From Ectothiorhodospiraceae bacterium (GTDB lineage: Bacteria > Pseudomonadota > Gammaproteobacteria > Nitrococcales > Aquisalimonadaceae): 48,577 nucleotides of DNA. A model generated the notes under the pieces. That model was not told the DNA's origin, did not search any database, and saw nothing but the letters and a program-made list of their open reading frames with translations. Where the stretch lies: contig JAFIFV010000008.1 in assembly GCA_020831845.1 (NCBI GenBank), forward strand, positions 1 through 48,577, written 5' to 3'. The translations under genes and the position numbers were made by a program. Shown in pieces: positions 43,525-48,577 of this stretch (positions are counted from its first letter, which is position 1; each line of letters starts with the position of its first letter).

Positions 43525-44685
43525 TCAGAAGGACCGGGGCAGGCCCAGAATGTGTTCGCCGACGTAGGACAGGATCAGGTTGGTGGAGATGGGCGCCACC
43601 TGGTAGAGGCGGGTCTCCCGGAACTTGCGTTCCACGTCGTACTCGTGGGCGAAGCCGAAGCCGCCGTGGTATTGCAGGCAGACGTTGGCCGCTTCCCAGG
43701 AGGCGTCCGCCGCCAGCAGCTTGGCCATGTTGGCCTCGGCGCCGCAGGGCTGCTGGCTGTCGTAAAGCTCGCAGGCCCGGAAGCGCATCAGGTTGGCCGC
43801 TTCGGTGTTCACGTAGCTGCGGGCGATGGGGAACTGCACGCCCTGGTTCTGGCCGATGGGGCGGCCGAACACCACGCGGTTGCTGGTGTAGTCCACCACC
43901 TTGTTGATGAACCACCAGGCATCGCCGATGCACTCGGCGGCGATCAGCGTGCGCTCTGCGTTGAGGCCATCGAGGATGTACTTGAAACCCTTGCCTTCCT
44001 CGCCGATCAGGTTCTCCGCGGGGATCTCCAGATCGTCGAAGAACAGTTCGTTGGTCTCGTGGTTCACCATGTTGCGGATCGGCTGCACGGACATGCCGTT
44101 GCCGATGGCGTCATGCAGGTTCACCAGGAAGATGGACATGCCCTCGGACTTCTTCTTCACGTCCGCCAGCGGCGTGGTCCGGGCCAGCAGGATCATCAGG
44201 TCCGAATGCTGGATGCGGGAGATCCAGACCTTCTGGCCGTTGACCACGTAGCGGTCGCCTTTCCTGACGGCAGTGGTCTTGATCTTCGTGGTGTCGGTGC
44301 CGGTGGTGGGCTCGGTCACGCCCATGGACTGCAGCCGCAGCTTGCCGCTGGCGATCTCCGGCAGATACTGCTTCTTCTGCTCCTCGGAGCCGTGGCGCAG
44401 CAGCGTGCCCATGTTGTACATCTGCCCGTGGCAGTGGCCGGCGTTGCCGCCGTTGCGGTTGATCTCTTCCATGATCACCGAGGCCTCGGCCAGGCCCAGA
44501 CCCGAGCCGCCGAATTCCTGGGGGATCATCGCGGCCAGCCAGCCGGCCTCGGTGAGACTGTCGATGAATTCCTCCGGGTAGCCGTCGCCTTCGTCCACGC
44601 GGCGGTGGTACTCGTCCGGAAACTGCTTGCACAGATCGCGCAGCGCGTCGCGCAGCTCCTGATACTGATCGGGTTTCGGATGCAT
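43525..44685 (-). CDS. Acyl-CoA dehydrogenase
   Basis: A 386-residue FAD dehydrogenase. The central segment is QSMGVTEPTTGTDTTKIKT, with TTGTD in place of the common GAGSD; VNGQKVWISRIQ follows. E in GLNAERTLIAAE occupies the branched-chain-type base position, while the C-terminal segment (RLYQVAPISTNLIL) has no glutamate. It should oxidise the CoA ester made by the adjacent transferase, with ETF as acceptor. Fourteen bases separate it from that gene, so they are co-transcribed. Confidence 0.88.
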   Translation of the reverse strand: MHPKPDQYQELRDALRDLCKQFPDEYHRRVDEGDGYPEEFIDSLTEAGWLAAMIPQEFGGSGLGLAEASVIMEEINRNGGNAGHCHGQMYNMGTLLRHGSEEQKKQYLPEIASGKLRLQSMGVTEPTTGTDTTKIKTTAVRKGDRYVVNGQKVWISRIQHSDLMILLARTTPLADVKKKSEGMSIFLVNLHDAIGNGMSVQPIRNMVNHETNELFFDDLEIPAENLIGEEGKGFKYILDGLNAERTLIAAECIGDAWWFINKVVDYTSNRVVFGRPIGQNQGVQFPIARSYVNTEAANLMRFRACELYDSQQPCGAEANMAKLLAADASWEAANVCLQYHGGFGFAHEYDVERKFRETRLYQVAPISTNLILSYVGEHILGLPRSF

Positions 44686-44733
44686 GGTCGGTGTCCTTCT
44701 CGAGCGGCCCGCGGGCCGCCGGTGAGTGTGTGT

Positions 44734-45591
44734 TCAGCCGGTCAGTTCGGCGGTGGCCTGCATGGTCACGGCGCCCTCGGCGTCCAGGCTCCACAGCAGC
44801 GCCTCGCGTCCGTCGTCGGACAGGCGGCCCTGGATGGAAAACGGCGTGTCGTGGAACAGCGGCCGCATGGCCCGCATGCTGAGCTTACCGATGGCGCGGT
44901 CCGGGTGTTCCCGGGTCAGGCCTTCCACCAGCAGCGTCAGGATCAGCGGCCCGTGCACCACCAGGCCCGGGTAGCCCTCCACCTGCGTGGTGTACGGGTA
45001 GTCGTAGTGGATGCGGTGGCCGTTGAAGGTCAGCGCCGAGTAGCGGAACAACAGCACCGGGTCGGCGGCCATCTCGTGGGACCACTGCGCCTCGGCCGGA
45101 GCAGGTGCCGGCGGCGGTGTGGGCGCACCGGGCTTCGGCGCCTCCCGGTAGGCCAGGTCCTGCTCCTCGGTGATGGCCAGCCCCGATTCACCATGGATCT
45201 CGTGCTGCACGGTGACGATGACCAGGGCCCCTGTGCGGCCCTGCTTGTTGGCCACGTTCTTTATGCGTGACGTGCGGGAGACCTGTTCCCCGACACGCAG
45301 CGGCTGATGGAACGTGAAGCGGCTTCCGGCCCACATGCGCCGGGGCAGGGAGACTGGCGGCAGAAACTCGCCACGGGCGGCATGGCCGTCGGGCCCGAGC
45401 TGGCTCGCACGCGTTGTGGGCAGGAAATACAGCCAGTGCCACAGCGGCGGCAACGCGTCGCCCTTGCCGTCCGGCGCGTCCGGGCGGTCCAGCGTGGCGG
45501 CCAGGGCGGTCACCGGTGTCCGGGTAATGGTGTCCTCGGTGGTCTCGGTTTTTCCGATCCAGGACTGCAGATCGTTCTCGGAGGCGGCCAT
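44734..45591 (-). CDS. MaoC-type hydratase of the HTD2 / mesaconyl-CoA hydratase group
   Basis: A 285-residue double hot-dog protein. The N-terminal domain is the degenerate MaoC type (WHWLYFLPTTRASQLGPDGHAARG), followed by a proline-rich linker (PKPGAPTPPPAPAPAE). The C-terminal domain holds the catalytic motif SALTFNGHRIHYDYPYT and YPGLVVHGPL. Length and motifs match mesaconyl-C4-CoA and itaconyl-CoA hydratases and HTD2. It adds water to the enoyl-CoA made by the neighbouring dehydrogenase. It is first in the six-gene operon. The ATG at 45591 has GGAG rather far upstream (about 12 bases). Confidence 0.85.
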   Translation of the reverse strand: MAASENDLQSWIGKTETTEDTITRTPVTALAATLDRPDAPDGKGDALPPLWHWLYFLPTTRASQLGPDGHAARGEFLPPVSLPRRMWAGSRFTFHQPLRVGEQVSRTSRIKNVANKQGRTGALVIVTVQHEIHGESGLAITEEQDLAYREAPKPGAPTPPPAPAPAEAQWSHEMAADPVLLFRYSALTFNGHRIHYDYPYTTQVEGYPGLVVHGPLILTLLVEGLTREHPDRAIGKLSMRAMRPLFHDTPFSIQGRLSDDGREALLWSLDAEGAVTMQATAELTG

Positions 45592-45710
45592 TGGTCGGGG
45601 ATTCTCCTGACTGGTAGAGCGGTTGCGACATGGTGCCGCGGGGAAGTGATTGCTGGCAATTTGCCATTGGCGAAGCAAGGGTTCGTCAACGCTGAAGCAT
45701 AGACAATGGA

Positions 45711-45730
45711 GTATCATGACGGATTGATAC
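45711..45730. promoter_or_regulatory. Candidate LysR-type operator
   Basis: GTATCA (45711-45716), eight bases, TGATAC (45725-45730) is a perfect dyad centred 28 bases before the lysR-type start and about 130 bases before the divergent MaoC gene, a usual place for an autoregulatory LysR box. Confidence 0.45.
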
Positions 45731-45748
45731 GATGTCCGAGGTGCCTGC

Positions 45749-46657
45749 ATGCAGCAGCGGCTGTTTTTCGATCTGGTGGATCTGCGGCTGTTCGTGAATA
45801 TCGCCGATGCCAACAGCCTGACCCGCGGGGCCGAGCGCTCGTTCATGTCGCTGGCTGCCGCCAGCATGCGTATCAAGAACCTGGAAGACGCGCTGGGTAC
45901 CAAGCTGCTGCATCGTGCCAGTCACGGCGTCACGCTGACCCCGGCGGGGCAGGCCATGCTGCACAACGCGCTGCTGATTCTGCAGCAGACGGAGCGCCTG
46001 CGCGGCGATCTGCTGGAATACGCCAAGGGCGTGAAGGGCCGCATCCGGCTGTTTGCCAATACCACCGCCATGACCGAGTTCCTGCCGGCAACGCTGGGTA
46101 CCTTCCTCTCCACGCACCCGCAGGTGGACGTGGATCTGGAGGAGCGCATGAGCCACGACATCGTGCGCGCGGTGATGGAGGGCAGCGCCGATCTCGGCAT
46201 CGTTGCAGGCACCGTGCGTACCGACGGGCTGGATGTTCGTCCCTACCACAAGGACAGGCTGGTGCTGGCGACGCCGCTGGATCACCCGCTGGCGGAGCGC
46301 GAGCGCATCCCGTTCGAGGACGCGCTGGGCCATGATTTCGTCTCGCTGCATTCCGGCAGCGCGATCTATTCCTTCGTCAACCAGGCCGCCAGCGACCTGG
46401 GCGCGACGCTGTCGATCCGGGTGCAGGTGTCCAGCTTCGATGCCCTGTGCCGCATGGTGGCGGCGGGCGCCGGTATCGGCGTGCTGCAGGATTCCTCCGC
46501 CCGGCGACTGGCGAAGTTCACCGACATCCGCGTCGTGGAACTGACCGACGACTGGGCGGAGCGGCAGCTGAAGATCTGCGCCCAGGACGTGGAGGCACTT
46601 CCCACCTTCGGCCGCGAACTGGTCGAATTCCTGCTCTCCACCGTCCCCGGAGAGTAG
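45749..46657 (+). CDS. LysR-family transcriptional regulator
   Basis: A 302-residue regulator. The N-terminal winged helix-turn-helix is LRLFVNIADANSLTRGAERSFMSLAAASMRIKNLEDALGTKLLHR; the periplasmic-binding-like effector domain follows from about residue 95 (GRIRLFANTTAMTEFLPATLGTFLS), with DLGIVAGTV and ARAGAGIGVL-like MVAAGAGIGVLQDSSA. It is divergent from the six-gene operon at 37868-45591 and most likely activates it in response to a pathway acid or CoA ester (inference). Confidence 0.9.
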   Translation: MQQRLFFDLVDLRLFVNIADANSLTRGAERSFMSLAAASMRIKNLEDALGTKLLHRASHGVTLTPAGQAMLHNALLILQQTERLRGDLLEYAKGVKGRIRLFANTTAMTEFLPATLGTFLSTHPQVDVDLEERMSHDIVRAVMEGSADLGIVAGTVRTDGLDVRPYHKDRLVLATPLDHPLAERERIPFEDALGHDFVSLHSGSAIYSFVNQAASDLGATLSIRVQVSSFDALCRMVAAGAGIGVLQDSSARRLAKFTDIRVVELTDDWAERQLKICAQDVEALPTFGRELVEFLLSTVPGE

Positions 46658-46766
46658 GGTGCCCGGAGCGCAATGATGCGAACCGTTTCCCAGCATGGAG
46701 GAGTCGAATGGGGCGGGGCGACAGAACGACGAATCTCACGCCCGCGACCGAACCGCCCACTATCCA

Positions 46767-46795
46767 TTGCTGCAAAAAATCGCCAATGGTAGAGT
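46767..46795 (+). promoter_or_regulatory. Predicted promoter for hcp-like gene
   Basis: TTGCTG (46767-46772) and TAGAGT (46790-46795) are 17 bases apart, about 40 bases before the hcp-like start. The region 46658-46834 otherwise shows no gene. Confidence 0.35.
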
Positions 46796-46834
46796 CCACT
46801 GCAGGAGTTGTTTCTCTATGGAAGGAGTTCTGCC

Positions 46835-47323
46835 ATGTCCATTTTTATGCGTATTCCGGGAATTCAAGGCTCTGTTTCGAGTCAGGCCCACAAGGGCTGG
46901 ATTGCTGTAGACGAGCTTGAATGGTGTGTTGCCCGACGAGTGACCTGTAAACCAGGTTCCAGGGGCCTCCGGGAATATTCCAATGCGGAAATCTCCGACC
47001 TGACGTTATCTCGACGCATCGACATTGCTTCTCCGTATCTCTTCCTGGAAGCGTGATCTGGTCGTGGTAAAGACATTACCCTGCACTTGGCAAGATCTGG
47101 AGCGGGCCACGGTTCCGATCCCTTCCTGGAATATGAGTTGTACGATGCAATTATCAGCGGATACAACGTTGAAGCAGATTCAGAAGAATGGCTGCCCGCC
47201 TACGAGGAGTTGGTCATCAGCTTTGTCAAAATGAATCTCAAGTACATCCCCAGTGACGATTCCAACAAGACTCTGTCGGCGCTGGCCGTCGGGTTTGACA
47301 CGGCGACAAACCGCATACGCTAA
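46835..47323 (+). pseudogene. hcp: Hcp-family T6SS protein gene with in-frame TGA at codon 74
   Basis: GGAAGGAG is followed by an ATG and a frame of 163 codons, the normal Hcp length. Both parts are Hcp-like: MSIFMRIPGIQGSV, HKGWIAVDELEW and RIDIASPYLFLEA before a TGA at 47054-47056, then, in the same frame, SGRGKDITLHLARSGAGHGS, DPFLEYELYDAIISGYN, ELVISFVKMNLKYIP and ALAVGFDTATNRI. Hcp forms hexameric rings of the type VI secretion tube and can carry effectors. No other T6SS gene is in the window, so this is an orphan copy. Only a single base change separates the TGA from sense codons such as TGC. A disabled gene is most likely; readthrough cannot be excluded. GC is lower than upstream. Confidence 0.8.
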
Positions 47324-47377
47324 GGAGCGTATTCGGGAAACAGAGTCCTCGCTTTACATCGCAAAAGGAGCTTGCGC

Positions 47378-47773
47378 ATGCCGATGAACGTGGTTCAGCA
47401 GAAAGGCTATCGTATCAACGCCCGAGCCTATCTCCCGGCTGAGGGAGTAGGGATAAACGGCAGTTATGTGATCGTTGGCACAGTTACGGTAAGGCGCAAT
47501 GGAACCGTCCACGTCAGTGCGAAGGCATTTACAGCTGCCATGCACGTTGCCCGAACCCAGGGTGCTGATATCGCATTCTCGGCTGAGGCAGTGCTCAAGA
47601 AGAATGGCCAGACTGTGCAGACAGTCAGGCTGCGCAGATCTGTAACCCCAAGGGGCTCGGCCGGTTTTCGCCCGTGGCGGTGTCGCAAGCCACCCCAGGT
47701 AGAACCACTACCTGCGGCGCCTTGCTCCTGGCCACGAACGAAAATCGGTCTCGAGCGCGAACGCGGGAATTGA
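47378..47773 (+). CDS. Hypothetical protein with repeat-derived C-terminus
   Basis: A 131-residue frame following hcp by 54 bases, with AAGGAG seven bases before the ATG. Residues 1-88 look natural and beta-rich (GSYVIVGTVTVRRNGTVHVS, GADIAFSAEAVLKKNGQ). The last 43 or so residues (from TPRGSAGFRPWRC) are translated from the inserted repeat element at 47642-47788 and have the Arg/Pro-rich look of non-coding sequence. The original C-terminus has therefore probably been replaced. I do not recognise the family; its position suggests an Hcp-linked effector or partner (weak inference). Confidence 0.5.
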   Translation: MPMNVVQQKGYRINARAYLPAEGVGINGSYVIVGTVTVRRNGTVHVSAKAFTAAMHVARTQGADIAFSAEAVLKKNGQTVQTVRLRRSVTPRGSAGFRPWRCRKPPQVEPLPAAPCSWPRTKIGLERERGN

Positions 47774-47788
47774 TCAGTGTTTCCCTAG
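47642..47788 (-). repeat. Composite MITE-like element, copy 4 (reverse orientation)
   Basis: Read on the minus strand it begins CTAGGGAAACACTGATCAAT and continues with the CGCTCGAGACCG, TTTTCGTTCGTGGCC, AGGTAGTGGTTCTACCT and GCCACGGGCGAAAACCGGCC landmarks of copy 1, ending at GGGGTTAC. It lacks the opposite terminal repeat. It separates the gene at 47378 from the fragment at 47812. Confidence 0.75.
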
Positions 47789-47811
47789 GAATGGCAATAG
47801 AGATCGTTTGA

Positions 47812-48000
47812 ACCCCCGAGCAAGCTACCGTTTCGCCCCCATCGGAACTGGGACGCCAAAAAATTCCCGACTCTAGTCCGGTCAACGAGTACGAAGTAAC
47901 AATCAGCGGAAGATATGTTTATCAAACCGGACATGGCGTGGCTGTACCGAAGCCGGGAAGCGCGTCTATCACAATCAAGATCGCAAAGAGTGAGCCATGA
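47812..48000 (+). pseudogene. 5'-truncated gene fragment
   Basis: An open frame of 62 codons without a start, opening just after the repeat element and ending in TGA that overlaps the lipoprotein ATG (ATGA). The last 40 residues (VNEYEVTISGRYVYQTGHGV and on to ITIKIAKSEP) look like genuine beta-strand protein. The arrangement suggests the end of a gene, cut by the repeat, that was translationally coupled to the lipoprotein gene. It may be the other part of the 47378 gene, but the frames do not join directly. Confidence 0.45.
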
Positions 48001-48476
48001 AACCCCTCGGCCCCTTGATTTTGTTGTCTGTCTTACTGTCACTCGTTACCGGCTGCGACCTGGAGGCGGGGAAAGCATCCGATGCCGAACGGTTGATCCG
48101 CGACGCGCAGCGGATCGTGATCGAATCGGGAGGCCAGCCGGAAGCACAAGAGCGTGCGCTAGCGAAGCTCTCTGAAGCAATCTCGGTTGATCCAGACCAG
48201 GCCTCGGCGTACCGGCTACGCGCCGGGATATTTCTTGAAATGGATCGGAGAGAACGCGCCCGCGATGACATGAAAAGGGCATACACGGTAAGCGGGTCGG
48301 CTACGGATCTGCTGCCGTACTGCATTTTGGATGAACAAGCATACGGATGGCGCAGGGAGGCACAGAGTTGCTATCAGCAGGTGGTCACTCTTCTTGAGGA
48401 GAGCCTGGCAACGGAAGCCTATCAGGATCTGAATTACCTGGTAATCCCCCCGGATAGTAACAGCAGCCAGAAGTAG
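47997..48476 (+). CDS. Predicted lipoprotein with TPR-like helices
   Basis: A 159-residue protein starting MKPLGPLILLSVLLSLVTGC: a lipoprotein signal peptide with lipobox LVTGC, lipidated at C20; the next residue is Asp, which favours inner-membrane retention by the enterobacterial rule. The mature part has a TPR-like helix pair (ALAKLSEAISVDPDQASAYR, LRAGIFLEMDRRERARDDMK). Cysteines at about 109 and 125 could form a disulfide. The ATG overlaps the preceding fragment's stop. Specific family not recognised. It may belong to an hcp-linked cluster (inference). Confidence 0.7.
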   Translation: MKPLGPLILLSVLLSLVTGCDLEAGKASDAERLIRDAQRIVIESGGQPEAQERALAKLSEAISVDPDQASAYRLRAGIFLEMDRRERARDDMKRAYTVSGSATDLLPYCILDEQAYGWRREAQSCYQQVVTLLEESLATEAYQDLNYLVIPPDSNSSQK

Positions 48477-48479
48477 AAT

Positions 48480-48577
48480 TTTCTCGTACCCTGAGCCGAG
48501 GAGGTTCTACATGAAGAAGTCCCGTTACAGCGACAGCCAGATCCTGGCGATTTTGAAACAGGCCGAGAGCGGCACGC
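48480..48577 (+). mobile_element. Left part of an IS3-family insertion sequence
   Basis: The OrfA start implies that the left inverted repeat lies within the preceding few tens of bases (48477-48510). I cannot fix the exact end without the right end, which is outside the window. The lipoprotein gene ends intact just before it. Confidence 0.6.
48511..48577 (+). CDS. IS3-family transposase OrfA, N-terminal part (cut by window end)
   Basis: GAGGAGG precedes an ATG and the codons for MKKSRYSDSQILAILKQAES, the stereotyped start of OrfA in the IS2/IS51/IS407 side of the IS3 family, where it forms the helix-turn-helix that binds the element ends. OrfB with the DDE core should follow outside the window, usually by a -1 frameshift. 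Confidence 0.85.
   Translation, partial: MKKSRYSDSQILAILKQAESGT

Noticed and set aside
47054..47056. TGA in hcp as a selenocysteine codon
   Set aside because: The following 40 bases form only a weak GGTA/TACC hairpin, not a bacterial SECIS-like stem with a GU-rich apical loop, and Hcp proteins are not redox enzymes.
47791..47811. Short frame MAIEIV ending in TGA, in phase with the fragment at 47812
   Set aside because: Only six codons, no proper ribosome site, and it begins at the repeat edge; a second recoded TGA is not supported.

Overview
The window is a GC-rich (roughly 64%) stretch of a proteobacterial chromosome. It is probably a free-living, possibly halophilic gammaproteobacterium of the Ectothiorhodospiraceae/Aquisalimonas or Halomonas sort. 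That guess rests only on base composition, a short PutA paired with PutP, many TRAP/TAXI receptors and interspersed palindromic repeats; no rRNA, tRNA or taxonomic marker is present. About 40 kb is an almost unbroken run of CoA-thioester catabolism: three AMP-forming acyl-CoA ligases, one NDP-forming acyl-CoA synthetase, three CaiB-family proteins (one an alpha-methylacyl-CoA racemase), four acyl-CoA dehydrogenases, two crotonases, three MaoC-type hot-dog proteins, two thiolase-fold proteins, two SDRs and a CitE-like lyase.

Layout. 1-880: mobile repeats and a 5'-truncated gene. 883-2853 (minus): SDR and thiolase. 3181-6633 (plus): CitE-like lyase, CoA-transferase, TAXI receptor. 6957-14464 (plus): ligase, PaaG-like crotonase, acyl-CoA dehydrogenase, second PaaG-like crotonase, racemase, ligase; this looks like activation and beta-oxidation of methyl-branched acids. 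14652-19355: convergent putP and putA (proline use) around a strong shared hairpin. 19406-19884: tandem 256-bp repeat. 19913-22704 (minus): TAXI receptor and ligase, the same gene pair as at 5458-8627. 22955-25236 (minus): two overlapping acyl-CoA dehydrogenases, divergent from an AraC-type regulator (25550-26626). 26587-29111 (minus): MaoC-like protein, MaoC hydratase, thiolase-like protein and DUF35 protein, the last three joined by ATGA overlaps. With the dehydrogenase pair this resembles the dehydrogenase/hydratase/retro-aldolase module that shortens steroid side chains. 29260-30021 (minus): IclR regulator. 30276-37737 (plus): TRAP transporter operon with Zn-ADH, Fe-ADH, GST and ALDH genes between dctP and dctQM. 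37868-45591 (minus): six-gene operon of MaoC, acyl-CoA dehydrogenase, CaiB, MmgE/PrpD, SDR and NDP-forming acyl-CoA synthetase, divergent from a LysR regulator (45749-46657).

The last 1.9 kb differs: lower GC, an Hcp-family (type VI secretion) gene with an in-frame TGA, two orphan fragments around a repeat element, a lipoprotein gene, and the start of an IS3-family transposase.

How it works together (inference): dedicated receptors (TAXI, DctP) bring in organic acids or alcohols, which are oxidised or CoA-activated, then dehydrogenated, hydrated and cleaved to central CoA esters. Local AraC, IclR and LysR regulators gate separate modules. The most notable points are the aldolase-type module with separate MaoC and DUF35 genes, two TAXI-ligase modules with no TAXI permease nearby, a pair of matching 18-bp palindromes that overlap predicted -10 boxes on either side of the iclR-type gene, a composite MITE-like repeat family present in five places, and the stop-interrupted hcp gene.
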